A stretch of DNA of 64,000 bases from Armatimonadota bacterium (GCA_016223145.1 JACRPN010000014.1:124001-188000); one strand, 5' to 3'; numbered from the stretch's first letter, positions 23,901 to 32,538 are shown. Program-made: numbers and translations. Notes: generated from the letters alone by a model not told the origin.

Positions 23901-26042
23901 CAGACTCTTGGCGGCTCCTTGAACCGAGGCGAGCTGGGAACTCCAGGCATATGCATGCGTGCCCATTCGAAGGCGGTCGGTAAATGGCTTGTAAAAGGGC
24001 TCTTCAGAGATCGCTTCCCAAGCCTTGGTCATCTCCTTCGAGGCTTGAGAGAGTTGCTGTCCAATCGCGGGATTCTTAAGTCCGGCTTCAAGTTGAGCAA
24101 CAGCATCTGCACCCATGAAACGAGACCCGTAGTAATTGGCGAACGCCTTCAATTGCTCGACGGCGACTAGGATCTCCGCCGCTTGTAGATTCTTGGCTGC
24201 CGACTCCTTCCATCGGGCCGGGAAGCCGTCGTTTACGGCAAAGAGGACCGGCGAATGGAACATGAAGGCTAATGTGTCTTGCCAAGCCGAGCGGCCGTCC
24301 TTTCCTCCGGTCCACCTGTAGGCGAGGTTCTCGGCAGGGGTTTTGAAAGCGTGCTCATCGAACGGACCGTTGACGATATACGAGCCCGTATCCCCTCCCC
24401 ACTCCAACTCCGGAGCGTGGTTGCGATGGTCCGGACCAAGACTGTACGCCATGTACGCCGTCGGGATGACCTTGCTGGCCGATTTCCAGGCTTCCGCCAA
24501 GGGCTTGCCGACCTTCGCCCCGAACTTCCGCTCGATCATCTTGTCGAACTTCCATTCGGGCACCGTCGGGTCGTAGCCCAGCCGTCCCCAACAGGCCATG
24601 TACATCTCGTTGCGCTGGTGCAGCCACCGGTAGCCTGCTTTGCTCGGGTCCTTCATGTAATAGGCAGGCGACTGCGGGAAATACGCCCCAACCGGCTCGA
24701 CCGTATAGCCACTCGTGGTGCCGACCTTCATGCTCAGGATTGAGCGCCGCGTCCACTCGGGCTGATAGAACGGGAAGATGCGGTGCGTGCCGTCTGCACG
24801 GACCTGCCAGACGATTTTGTAGGGCTGGCTGGGCCAGCGGGAGAGGTTCTCAGGTTGTCTGGTTTTCGGGTTTTGGGGCGCTGCGGAGTTCCTCGTGTCT
24901 CCGGTCAAGCTCCGAGCACCTGAATACCTTGCCACCTGGCCACCCTCCCCGGGATTCCCCGGCCACATCCGCGCCCCCTCCGGCCCGGAATACGAAAGAT
25001 AATCCTCCCAGAAGTAGCTGTACCAATTGGCAACCCGGCCGCCCTGCATGATGTACGGCGCGCCCCACTGCTCGCCGTTGTATTTGATCTCGACGGTGAA
25101 GTCCTTGCTCGCCCGCGCCAGCGGCACCACGCGCGCCTTGCGCGTCACCCAACTTCGGGTGTAAAGCGGGATCTCACGCCCGCTGTCCTTTACGGCTTCT
25201 CCATAACACTTGAAGAACTCCGCCCCGCGCCCACTCTCCCCTACGCGGTAGCCGATCTTATCGAGCTCCGGGACCTCCCGAATCATCTTGGAGACGACCT
25301 CGCGCGTGTAGTCGTAAACCTCCTTCTCGGTGCCCGCATAACCGGGGCGTGGGTTGGTCGGGATGTCGAACCGAGCCTCATAGCTCATGAGGCTGACCTT
25401 GATGCCGTGTTCATGCGCCAGCTTGATGATCCAGCGCAGCCGGTTCAGCAGGATCTTCTTGCTCTCCGGCGCAACGCCGACGTTCGGAAACTTGTCGCTC
25501 TGGATGAAGTAGGCGTAGAGGTTGGGGAAGCGCGTCGTGTCCAGATCGTACGGGCCGTGGATGTCCAGCCAGTTCAGCCGCGCCCAGGCCATCTGCCTGA
25601 AGAGCGTCTGCCAATAGTCGTCGTCCATGAAGAACCAGCGTTTGGGGTCGATCAGCGCGGCGGGATCGGAGTCGTTCCGGTTGTTCGCGTAGTCCCAAGG
25701 CAAGGGAAGGAAGAGGTTTAGGCCCCTGTCCACCAGGTAAGGGTTACCTATTGCCGTGCCCTTTGCGAGGGCCTTGTCGCCGGCGTTCTGAACCCGCTCC
25801 GCTAGCTCCAGATACCCGTACATCACGCCGTTTGCGTCGCCGCCGACGACGGAGACTTTCTTGCCGTCGGAGGTGATCCGATAGCGCTCGACACCAACCT
25901 TTGGGTCCACCTTCGCAGTCACGTTTGAAACACGGCTGCTGAGACCCGCGGACTGCAGGACGCGGCTGAACTCCTGATAGCCGAAGGTGATGGGGCTGGG
26001 TGGGGAAGCGAATGCGACGCCGAAAAGCAGTGCCGTAAGCAT
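20886..26042 (-). CDS. Exported 1718-residue glycosidase-esterase fusion
   Basis: A signal peptide (MLTALLFGVAFASPP) fixes the start. Residues about 20-620 resemble alpha-glucuronidase/GH20-type enzymes: VERYRITSDGKKVSVVGGD, GVMYGYLELAE, then a TIM-barrel region (DRGLNLFLPLPWDY, WARLNWLDIHGPYD, HGIKVSLMSYE). Residues about 800-1030 form a beta-rich linking region. About 1040-1450 is an acetyl-xylan-esterase-like alpha/beta hydrolase with nucleophile GASGGG (about 1316) and His in PGGHDYNQ (about 1422). A second hydrolase-like domain closes the chain (GQGATGSQ, about 1639), apparently without a proper nucleophile. This suggests combined removal of glucuronosyl and acetyl groups from hemicellulose. 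Four low-complexity repeat segments lie in frame: about residues 380-400, 945-963, 1007-1024 and 1185-1213. Confidence 0.8.
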   Translation of the reverse strand: MLTALLFGVAFASPPSPITFGYQEFSRVLQSAGLSSRVSNVTAKVDPKVGVERYRITSDGKKVSVVGGDANGVMYGYLELAERVQNAGDKALAKGTAIGNPYLVDRGLNLFLPLPWDYANNRNDSDPAALIDPKRWFFMDDDYWQTLFRQMAWARLNWLDIHGPYDLDTTRFPNLYAYFIQSDKFPNVGVAPESKKILLNRLRWIIKLAHEHGIKVSLMSYEARFDIPTNPRPGYAGTEKEVYDYTREVVSKMIREVPELDKIGYRVGESGRGAEFFKCYGEAVKDSGREIPLYTRSWVTRKARVVPLARASKDFTVEIKYNGEQWGAPYIMQGGRVANWYSYFWEDYLSYSGPEGARMWPGNPGEGGQVARYSGARSLTGDTRNSAAPQNPKTRQPENLSRWPSQPYKIVWQVRADGTHRIFPFYQPEWTRRSILSMKVGTTSGYTVEPVGAYFPQSPAYYMKDPSKAGYRWLHQRNEMYMACWGRLGYDPTVPEWKFDKMIERKFGAKVGKPLAEAWKSASKVIPTAYMAYSLGPDHRNHAPELEWGGDTGSYIVNGPFDEHAFKTPAENLAYRWTGGKDGRSAWQDTLAFMFHSPVLFAVNDGFPARWKESAAKNLQAAEILVAVEQLKAFANYYGSRFMGADAVAQLEAGLKNPAIGQQLSQASKEMTKAWEAISEEPFYKPFTDRLRMGTHAYAWSSQLASVQGAAKSLSDLARGLPQGGMAAVAGPSAMPPTSLKVAVFDSEVKVSILATGLNQAWLLEKPLPSSTFFHKSPMVRQGDKFVATFKREVWGHCVAAEVEMKNGTVRRIPWWQKEQPYLTVPSLPKQTPTIYSSEEAMAYLDPKILDPSKYGWLVVAFRAGDFNRFDTATQRKLLTAVDKGMNLLVMQQDFVSGRYRSDYFPIKPRLENRASAVFDPQGALGMPKVETAEILSQPIVGGGAPSAQSDRSDKSDPSDKAWKVFGNGGVASLRYGKGTIWMVQARIIQRMHIPNAAKALLALLQQTAPIRNPQSTIRNPKSEMRRPAILIDTGTENATYATSVIPDFMNAHDLPFLTLGEVIAKEQGMNSNKIIPGAVSDDAVLGGKGPDIMKNFLEAKVKAAAARPLPKSVAEVGQRRPVDRKEFMRMMGLDPLPPRTPLNAKITGVFHRPGYRVEKLVYESRPGFFVTGLLYVPEPLGASLGVRELARAFPSAAEENESESASKLAHSQTFPVILDVHGHWPVKKQTGVVQDRCIFQALRGYVALCIDTPGHSFEADDAPIERRWQGQHNDWSLMLGSANTTALYAWDAMRGLDYLETRPECDTNKVGITGASGGGLATLYTFAADDRIKVAVPVVYATSLEVNPHNGCLCNHVPGTLQVGDRSDILAIRAPNPVLVIGATVDTEFPPAGTQKTGEKLRAIWKLFGKEDDAQWKVFPGGHDYNQAMQELAMGFFDKHLKGVGDGSPVPRPAFKNEPDSSPETQVLGGRTPDRAITQRDVALQNLKRARDHTWEEVLKLNGGTPTACPLNWSEKPIDGSNKSYVTYQSEAGLTIPGILWKPAGQPKATVVLISEGGKAAAGREFDVPSMLKEGYACLAIDVRGFGELQGLDPRLMTYLGTADAFAMGWDAAVAAKHLVAQGQKVVVAGQGATGSQVALFANLLEPGVTGVVGLDGLEKWEDGFSGQAPTHAFMPRADQAARLATLWSWVRNKEAYPLREGPRPGAASLVKIVLSR
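22404..22490. repeat. Perfect 27-base inverted repeat in coding sequence
   Basis: Arms at 22404-22430 and 22464-22490 are exact reverse complements over 27 bases, with a 33-base loop. Each arm contains the palindrome GCGCGAGCTTGCTCGCGC. The 87-base element equals 29 codons and inserts an Ala/Ser/Glu-rich stretch into the esterase domain just before the strand TFPVILDVHGHW. Confidence 0.93.
22970..23020. repeat. Heptamer array AATCCGA in the glycosidase-esterase gene
   Basis: About seven tandem 7-base units on the minus strand (AATCCGC, AATCCCC, AATCCAC, AATCCGA three times), translated as IRNPQSTIRNPKSEM. It is the same class of unit as in purB and at 35355. Confidence 0.85.
23160..23205. 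repeat. Nonamer array (YTGTCSGAC) in the glycosidase-esterase gene
   Basis: Five tandem 9-base units encode the acidic-basic peptide SDRSDKSDPSDK. A related array lies in the UroD-family gene at 47465-47500. Confidence 0.75.
24846..24905. repeat. Octamer array (AACCTGAG-like) in the glycosidase-esterase gene
   Basis: On the minus strand, units such as AAAACCCG, AAAACCAG, ACAACCTG and AGAACCTC encode APQNPKTRQPENL within the catalytic part. The same octamer type is found in the phenylalanine hydroxylase gene. Confidence 0.7.
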
Positions 26043-26118
26043 ATTTGGACTCCGAAAGCCAAGTTTCAACTTCGACAAGGGTTCCCGCGCGTCCTCTTGG
26101 GTTCTCTGCGGAACGTGG

Positions 26119-28683
26119 CTAGTCGTCGCTGTCTCGGAGATTGCTTGCAGCGAGCTTGAGCCCTTTGCGAGCGAGTCCGCGCCCGTGGGCGCCTGCCCAT
26201 TCGGACGGATAGGGCTTCGCGCCCATCGTCGCATACCAAAGGATGCGGTTCCTTAGGTCGTCGTTCCCTGCGTCGGGGCGCGAGAAGTCGAGCTTTGAAG
26301 ATTGCTCGGCCCAATACTTCGCTTCGCCCTTCAGAGCGCTCTTCTTGGGGTTCAGTTCATCGAGGGGAACGTTTGAGGGCAGACACCGATAGGGCCGCAA
26401 GTCCGCTCTCGCGCCAAAGCACGCCGACATAACCGGGGCCATGGCGTCCATCTGATTCATCGGAGGTATCCCGAGAATACGCTCCATCGTGTGCAGGACC
26501 GACGTCTGGTTGTAGAACTGGCTTACCACGCCGCGATTGCGCGAATAGGGGCTGAGAACGAGGCAGAGCGATCGGTGGCCGTCGATGTGGTCGAAGCCGT
26601 TCTGCGGGTCGTCCTCGTTGACAAAGATCGCCATTTTCTTCCAGAACTTCGACTTCGAGAGCCCTTCCACGATTCTCCCAAGGGCAAGATCATTGTCCGC
26701 CATGTGGGCGCGGGGCGTTGGCATGCCCTCCTCGGAGCCTGACGTGTGGTCCTGGGGCAAGTAGATGATCACGAAGTTGGGAAACTGGCCTTTTCGCTCG
26801 AATGCCTTCAGGTCGTCGAGGAAAACCTTGGCACGGAGGACGTCGGGAATCTTCATCCCCCATCCCGGGAACCTGGGATTGGCGTAGAGCTTGGCGCGTT
26901 CGACTCCAATCTTGTGCTCGATTCTGACCTTGTTCGTCCCCTTCGTGTAGTCGTCGTAGACCTGCTTGAACGTCTTGTCGGGCTTTGGGTCGGAATAGAC
27001 GAACTCTCCGTAGTTCCTGAAAGTGAGGCCGTGCTTCAGGACGTTGTCCCAGATGAACCCGGTGGTGGTGTAGCTTAGCGGGTCGTCACCGAATGGATAG
27101 CTGCGGGTCCAGCCGCCAAAAGACCGCTCGAGGTGTGCCGAGGCGTTGCCCTCGACGGCCCAGGCGTGCCCGTCGGCCGAGTTCACGCCGTTACAGTAGT
27201 AGTTGTCAAGGAGCACAAACTGCTCGGCGAGCGCGTGGTGGTTTGGTGTGATCTTGCGGGGAAACGTGCATAGCCTGGGGTCGCCGTCCCCCGGTTCAAG
27301 GTCGCCGAACACCTGGTCGTAGGTTCGGTTCTCCTTGATGATGTAGACGACGTGCTCGATCGACGAGGGCTCACCCAGCCTGGCTGGCACGGGCCTTGCC
27401 GCACCTTTCGAACGGCCACGCTCCAATGCCATCAAGGCTTCTTTGAACTGGGCGTCCGCCTTGGCGCGCTGGGTCATCGCCTTCAGAGCATCGGGAGTGG
27501 GCAAGGGTATTAGGCTCACGCTGCCTTTGAAATCGTAGACGCTATGGCCTCCACCCTCACGAGGCCCAGAACGAGACCCAACACCCTTGACGTTCGCCAC
27601 GCAGAGCGTCTGGCCCGAAAGCGCGAGGCTCCCTGGGTACCACCCGACGGGAATCAGGCCCAGGATCTTGGCAGGGCCAGAGACATCAAAGACGGCGACG
27701 GCGTTGTTGCCGCCCAGCGTTACAAAGAGCCGCTTCTCGTCGGGCGATAGGGCGAGGGCTCCCGGAGCGCTCCCAAAAAGCTGGCCCGGCTCGGTATGCG
27801 TCACGAGGGTCTGTGAGACCCTCCATTTCGCCAAATCGATCACCGAGACCTGGTCGGAGTTGGCGTTCGCGACGTAGAGTCTCTGTCCTTTCGGGGCGAT
27901 CAGGAGGTCGCTGGGTTGAAGGCCGGCCGGAACGCGATGCACGCGTCGCTTCAGGTTCAAATCGATAAGAACGACGGTCCCACCCTTCGCGATCCCCCGG
28001 GCGTCGACGGCGACCTGCGTGCCCGAAGACGGCGCGCGCCTGGCGCTCGAGTCGGGAGGAGGGCCGCCCCAGCAGGACACATAGGCCATCGAGCGTTCCC
28101 AATCCACCGTCACCGAGTAAGGGCAAATGTCCGAGGGGATTTGGACGGTGACTCCCGAGGCGAGGTCTACGATCCCGATCGCGTTGTTGCGTGAAAGGCA
28201 GACCACGGCGGATTTGCCATCCGGCGAGATGGCGAAGCCGCAGGGATAAGCCTCTCCTTTGTCGATGGGTTTTGGAAGGGTCAAGGTCTCGGCAACCGCC
28301 CAGCGGCCCTCGGCAGACCGTGTGACGTGCACGAGGTCGGAAGCTGCAGTGGTGGTCCAGAAGGAGCCGTCCGGCGAAACCTCGATGCCTGTGTAGGAAG
28401 CGCCGCCTTTGATCTCAAGCTCTTGCAGGACGCGCACCGACCCAACGTCGACGATCGTGACGCCGCGGTTCTCCCTGACGAAGGCGATGGCGCCGTCGCT
28501 GGACAGCGCCATGTCCACGGGGCGCGCCGCAATGTGAACCTGCTTGCCGGCAGGGTGTAGGTACTGTCCCGTGGCAACCTTGTGGCCGCCATCAGGTTGG
28601 GGGCCGATCCTGTCAGGCGCCGAACAGCCGGAAGCGAGGACGAGAGCGGCAAAAAGCGGCCACCGAGTCGTACAAACCATCAC
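26119..28683 (-). CDS. YncE-like beta-propeller / phosphoesterase lipoprotein
   Basis: 854 residues with a lipoprotein signal (LVLASGCS, Cys about 20). Residues about 50-400 are YncE/YVTN-type propeller blades (IEVSPDGSFW, FAISPDGKSAVVCLSRNNAIGIVD, LYVANANSDQVSVIDLA). From about 435 on comes an alkaline-phosphatase-superfamily phosphoesterase domain of the phospholipase C type: VVYIIKENRTYDQVFGDL, LLDNYYCNGVNSADGHAW, PNFVIIYLPQDHTSG and FVNEDDPQNGFDHIDGHRS. These contain the metal-binding Asp/His residues expected for the fold. It probably hydrolyses phosphate esters at the cell surface. Confidence 0.9.
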   Translation of the reverse strand: MMVCTTRWPLFAALVLASGCSAPDRIGPQPDGGHKVATGQYLHPAGKQVHIAARPVDMALSSDGAIAFVRENRGVTIVDVGSVRVLQELEIKGGASYTGIEVSPDGSFWTTTAASDLVHVTRSAEGRWAVAETLTLPKPIDKGEAYPCGFAISPDGKSAVVCLSRNNAIGIVDLASGVTVQIPSDICPYSVTVDWERSMAYVSCWGGPPPDSSARRAPSSGTQVAVDARGIAKGGTVVLIDLNLKRRVHRVPAGLQPSDLLIAPKGQRLYVANANSDQVSVIDLAKWRVSQTLVTHTEPGQLFGSAPGALALSPDEKRLFVTLGGNNAVAVFDVSGPAKILGLIPVGWYPGSLALSGQTLCVANVKGVGSRSGPREGGGHSVYDFKGSVSLIPLPTPDALKAMTQRAKADAQFKEALMALERGRSKGAARPVPARLGEPSSIEHVVYIIKENRTYDQVFGDLEPGDGDPRLCTFPRKITPNHHALAEQFVLLDNYYCNGVNSADGHAWAVEGNASAHLERSFGGWTRSYPFGDDPLSYTTTGFIWDNVLKHGLTFRNYGEFVYSDPKPDKTFKQVYDDYTKGTNKVRIEHKIGVERAKLYANPRFPGWGMKIPDVLRAKVFLDDLKAFERKGQFPNFVIIYLPQDHTSGSEEGMPTPRAHMADNDLALGRIVEGLSKSKFWKKMAIFVNEDDPQNGFDHIDGHRSLCLVLSPYSRNRGVVSQFYNQTSVLHTMERILGIPPMNQMDAMAPVMSACFGARADLRPYRCLPSNVPLDELNPKKSALKGEAKYWAEQSSKLDFSRPDAGNDDLRNRILWYATMGAKPYPSEWAGAHGRGLARKGLKLAASNLRDSDD

Positions 28684-28725
28684 GGTTAGGATAGCCGCAA
28701 TGGGAGCCGGATTGGGTTGCCTGGA

Positions 28726-29094
28726 TCAGTCCTCGTAGATGGTCATTCGCTTGAGACGCCACTCAAGAAAGAGCGCCACGAGAAGCGACGCAAAGGGCAA
28801 GAGGAACGAAGCGTAGTGCGCGATACGAAGCTTCTTGTTGGGGCCGCCGCCCTCGATCTGGGCGCGGTAGAGGAGGGCATCGGCGCTGCCGCCAAACATG
28901 TTATAGAAGTAGCTCCAGCCCACATAGCAGCCAAGAACGAAGAGCGCTACGCCGAGCCAGCGCCACACGCCCTTCTCACCCGCCATTTCCTTTCGATAGC
29001 CGACGATGTAGACGAAAAGCCCGAAGATCACCGCGAGCAGGGGAAGCATGAGGACATCCGTCCAGGTGACGTCGGCTTGGGCGAGGAACGACAT
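28726..29094 (-). CDS. Small membrane protein, unknown function
   Basis: A 122-residue protein with three transmembrane segments (VLMLPLLAVIFGLFVYIVG, WLGVALFVLGCYVGWSYFY, SFLLPFASLLVALFLEW). ATG 29094 is preferred because GGAG lies 8 bases upstream; the ATG at 29136 has its GGAG too close. No family recognised. Confidence 0.65.
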   Translation of the reverse strand: MSFLAQADVTWTDVLMLPLLAVIFGLFVYIVGYRKEMAGEKGVWRWLGVALFVLGCYVGWSYFYNMFGGSADALLYRAQIEGGGPNKKLRIAHYASFLLPFASLLVALFLEWRLKRMTIYED

Positions 29095-29203
29095 GGGGTT
29101 GACTCCAGACGAATGATCGGGCACGAAACGATCCATCTCCAGTATGGCTGATAGAAATGCTGGGCGAATTGACGCCTGAGGGCTTTTGAGCAGGAAGCGG
29201 GGT

Positions 29204-30475
29204 CTAGTCGAGCGCCTGCGTAAACACCGCTCGCAACACCTCGTCGGCAGTCGTCCAGCCCTGAAGGACTTTCGACTTTCCGTCTTCGAGCATTGTCCTG
29301 AATCCCTGCTGGCGGGCGGCGGCCATCAGCTCGCGATAGTCCGCCTTGGAGGCCACTGCGTGGCGGAAGTCCGTCGTTCCTACAATCAGCTCAAAGACAC
29401 CAATACGCCCCTTGTAGCCCGTTCCGCGACAATCCGGGCAGCCTGCGCCCTTAGCGAATTTTGCCGTTTCACGCTCTTCGGGTGTCACCTTGAGGAGTTG
29501 AAGCTCGTCATCGTCGGGTGTATAGGGAGTTCGGCATTTGGGGCAATTGAGGCGCACCAGGCGCTGGGCCATGATGGCAACGCACGTACCCGCGATGAGG
29601 TAGGGTTCGGCGCCCATGTCCATCATTCGTCCGATGGTCTCTACGGCGTTGTTGGTGTGGATGGTGGTGAGCACAAGGTGGCCAGTCAGACCCGCCTGGA
29701 TGCCAATGGCAAGCGATTCAGGGTCGCGCATTTCACCGACGAGCATGATGTCGGGGTCCTGGCGCAGGAACGAGCGCATGACCCTGGGGAAGCTCATCTT
29801 TTCCGAGACCTGAACCTGGGCGATGTTTTGCTCGAACTCATATTCGACCGGGTCCTCGACGGTGACGATGTTCTTTGTCTTGTGGTCGAGCTGGTTCACC
29901 GACGCGTAGAGTGTGGAGGTCTTTCCAGAACCTGTGGGGCCCGTGACGATGACGAGGCCATAGGGAATATTGATCGCTCGCTGCCAGTTCTTGAGCACGT
30001 CCTCCGGCATTCCGAGCTTCATCAAGTCGACCTTCATCGCCGTTGGGTCGAGAATACGAAGGACCATCTTCTCGCCGTTCAAGCAAGGTACGCAGGAAGC
30101 GCGGGAAGAGAGCCGCCGTCCCTGGTACTCCATATCGATGCGGCCATCTTGGGGTTCGCGCATCTCGTCGAGCCGCATGCCCGCAGAGAGCTTGAGCCTG
30201 GCGAGCACGTTCGTGGCCTGCTCCGGCGGAAGGAATCCAGTCGAGTGGAGAACACCGTCCTGGCGGTAGCGGATGCGCAACTGGTCGCGCTCCGGCTGAA
30301 GGTGGATGTCGGAAGTGCCCGTTTCAAGGGCGTTCATGAAGATGTTGTCCACGATGCCGACGGCGAGCGACATCTCTTCGCCACCCATCTCGCGCGTGAC
30401 GCCGGACTCGCGGAGAATCAGTCGGAAGCGCTTGGAGGCGCCGAAATTGGTGTTGGAGAGGTCTTGCATCGACAT
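29204..30475 (-). CDS. GspE/PilB-type secretion ATPase lacking the N-terminal domain
   Basis: 423 residues, against about 560 for typical PilB. The core is complete: GTSDIHLQPERDQLRIRYR (Asp box region), Walker A GPTGSGKTSTLYA (about residue 180), VEDPVEYE, Walker B QDPDIMLVGEMRDPESL, HLVLTTIHTN (His box) and the zinc tetracysteine pairs CPKC / CPDC (about 313 and 345). It powers assembly of type IV pili or type II secretion pseudopili. The N-terminal platform-binding domain is missing. The frame is open upstream but there encodes YdbT-overlapping nonsense, so ATG 30475 is used. A pseudopilin-like gene occurs 24 kb away; no other pilus gene is nearby. Confidence 0.92.
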   Translation of the reverse strand: MSMQDLSNTNFGASKRFRLILRESGVTREMGGEEMSLAVGIVDNIFMNALETGTSDIHLQPERDQLRIRYRQDGVLHSTGFLPPEQATNVLARLKLSAGMRLDEMREPQDGRIDMEYQGRRLSSRASCVPCLNGEKMVLRILDPTAMKVDLMKLGMPEDVLKNWQRAINIPYGLVIVTGPTGSGKTSTLYASVNQLDHKTKNIVTVEDPVEYEFEQNIAQVQVSEKMSFPRVMRSFLRQDPDIMLVGEMRDPESLAIGIQAGLTGHLVLTTIHTNNAVETIGRMMDMGAEPYLIAGTCVAIMAQRLVRLNCPKCRTPYTPDDDELQLLKVTPEERETAKFAKGAGCPDCRGTGYKGRIGVFELIVGTTDFRHAVASKADYRELMAAARQQGFRTMLEDGKSKVLQGWTTADEVLRAVFTQALD

Positions 30476-30533
30476 GGCGGTTCTCTGATCTTGACGGAAG
30501 TGGAGTCGGTTTGGCAAGCGAACTTCGTTCGTC

Positions 30534-32000
30534 TCAGTTGCCGCCGTGCCAAGCCTTGCGCCTGTCTTGGCTCTCGATCGAAAGGCGATCCTGCAGGCTG
30601 TAGGCGAGGTCCAGGTCCAGGTTTTCGATGTGCAGGACGCCAAAGGGCGAGCTCGTCGTGAGCGCCAAGTCGGCAAGATGCCAGCGCCTCTGGAACCAGG
30701 ATTGGTTTACCGTTAGAATCTGCGTGCGATCCAAGGGGACCACCGCCACCTGCTTGCGGAAGATGCCTTGGCGAGCGGCCAGGAATCCGTCTTGCTCCGC
30801 ATAACCCACGTAGCGGTAACGCAAGACCGCCAGCATATAGCTTAGGGGCGCCCACACCACCATGCCGAGAAGGGGCCAGGCGCTCCGAGCGGGAATGCAC
30901 GCCAGTCCGAAGAGGAAGAGGAACACCAGGAAGTTGCGGATCGCATAGCGCAACACCGCTTTCGGGCTCACTCGACGCCACTGAAAGTGCATGAAGCGGA
31001 ATTGAGGAAACACCAGCTGCCCGATGACGTCGATCTGCTCGATGGAAGCCAGCGGGCATAGCTTGTTCGTCGCGCCCAACTCCTTGGCGTCGAATGAACC
31101 TGCCGTGTCGGCAAACATCTCACAATAGCCGAACGGCTGGTAGAGCAGCGGCTGCGCGATTCTCAGGCTCTGGACGCGGCCCAGAGGTACGACGCTCTGA
31201 ATCTTGGTGAAGAGCCCGTAGGTGAGTTTGAGTCCCTTGATGTGTCGCTCCATGCGGAAGCCGTAGAACCTGGACAGCGAGTAGATCACCGATAAAAGCC
31301 AGCCCACCAGAAACAGCGCAAAGAACGACGCAACGGAAAGCAAAACTGCCTGAACAGGTGACAGCCGATGGGCAAGACTCTCGATCGGAGCGATGAAGCG
31401 GTCCACAACGTCGTCGAACTGGAAGACGCCGGCGATGCCGGCCACGATATACATTAGGCGATTGCTCAATGCGCCCGCGATAAAGAGCTGCTTGGGGGTG
31501 AGCTGGAAGAGCGCGGGTGGCTCGGCCTCCATAATAGGCTGTTCGGACTGGCTCTTCCTCTGGAGCAGCGCGTTTTGGAGCTCGATCGAATCGGCGCGAG
31601 AGACGGCCGCAAGCTCTGCCTCGACGCCGTGTCCTGCGGCCGTTTCCACCATGACGGCTGCCGCTCCCATCAGCCGGTGCAGGAGGTTTTGGCGCGTGTT
31701 CACGTTCTGAATGCGCGCCAATGGAATCACTCGGGTGCGCCTCCAGATGAACCCAGAGTTGACGATCAGGGAGTCGTCCGAGATCCGGTAGTTGGTGAAG
31801 AAGTAGGAGAAAACCGGCGCGACGAAGCCGAGCAGTCCCACAACCGCGCCACCCACCACCAAGATCAGCATGATCTTTCCCTCGCCGGACTTCGTGGAGG
31901 TCATGACGGTGAGGATGAGCGGCCAAACGCCATGGCGCAAGTAAGCCATGCCGCTGATCAGGATGGAGGCGACGTGAAGCCGTCTCGGAGACTCAAACAT
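30534..32000 (-). CDS. YdbT-like bacterial PH-domain membrane protein
   Basis: 488 residues with alternating membrane segments and three bPH_2 domains. Each domain has the repeated pattern I(S/D)-x-D-x-L-I-V-N-S-G, R-x-x-V-I-P-L-x-R-I-Q-N-V. Examples are DDSLIVNSGFIWRRTRVIPL, LTYGLFTKIQSVVPLGRVQ and AARQGIFRKQVAVVPLDRTQ. In Bacillus, YdbS-YdbT limits sensitivity to class II bacteriocins of the LCI type. It overlaps the YdbS-like gene by 8 bases, confirming an operon. Confidence 0.88.
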   Translation of the reverse strand: MFESPRRLHVASILISGMAYLRHGVWPLILTVMTSTKSGEGKIMLILVVGGAVVGLLGFVAPVFSYFFTNYRISDDSLIVNSGFIWRRTRVIPLARIQNVNTRQNLLHRLMGAAAVMVETAAGHGVEAELAAVSRADSIELQNALLQRKSQSEQPIMEAEPPALFQLTPKQLFIAGALSNRLMYIVAGIAGVFQFDDVVDRFIAPIESLAHRLSPVQAVLLSVASFFALFLVGWLLSVIYSLSRFYGFRMERHIKGLKLTYGLFTKIQSVVPLGRVQSLRIAQPLLYQPFGYCEMFADTAGSFDAKELGATNKLCPLASIEQIDVIGQLVFPQFRFMHFQWRRVSPKAVLRYAIRNFLVFLFLFGLACIPARSAWPLLGMVVWAPLSYMLAVLRYRYVGYAEQDGFLAARQGIFRKQVAVVPLDRTQILTVNQSWFQRRWHLADLALTTSSPFGVLHIENLDLDLAYSLQDRLSIESQDRRKAWHGGN

Positions 32001-32538
32001 GGTCGGCTTGAGACTCCAGAATCATGTCGCGCAGGTCTTCGGCCTCTTCAGGCGTGAGGCCGGGAATGACGCCAACGGTGCCTGCGCCGCCTGCCGTGTG
32101 GATGCCCACCTGCACCAGCCCAAACCGCCGGTCGAGCGGTCCCGAATTGATGTCGAGATGCTGGATGCGGTCCCGAGCGACATGGCGGCGTGTCTTCCAG
32201 AACACCCCCCAGCTCAGCACGACGTCGTGCTCGCGGACCTCGTACTGCCAGCTCTCCCACTGCCTCCGGATTTTCGCAAGTGTGAAGGCGATGGTCCCCA
32301 GCCAGATGAGGGCAAAAACGGTGAACACGGCCACCGCGATCGGCTTGGAGATGTTTCGATCCCGCTGAAGGTCGAACACAAGGTAGCCGGGCACGATGAA
32401 CATCGCCCCAGAAAGGAGCGAGCCAAACAGGCCCGAAACCACCCAGACCTTTTTGATTGCGGGGTGGATGCCTCTCGGGCCGCCGGTGGTGCGTCGTGCA
32501 GCAGGCGGGGCAGGGGTTGGGGTGCTGGCGTCGTCCAT
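31993..32538 (-). CDS. YdbS-like bacterial PH-domain membrane protein
   Basis: 181 residues: a Pro/Thr-rich start, two transmembrane helices (about 31-55 and 66-87) and one bPH_2 domain. The domain shows WQYEVREHDVVLSWGVFWKT, HVARDRIQHLDINSGPLDRRFGL and VGIHTAGGAGTVGVIPGL, a highly typical ending. It pairs with the downstream YdbT-like protein. ATG 32538 is chosen since upstream residues are repeat-derived. Confidence 0.88.
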   Translation of the reverse strand: MDDASTPTPAPPAARRTTGGPRGIHPAIKKVWVVSGLFGSLLSGAMFIVPGYLVFDLQRDRNISKPIAVAVFTVFALIWLGTIAFTLAKIRRQWESWQYEVREHDVVLSWGVFWKTRRHVARDRIQHLDINSGPLDRRFGLVQVGIHTAGGAGTVGVIPGLTPEEAEDLRDMILESQADHV

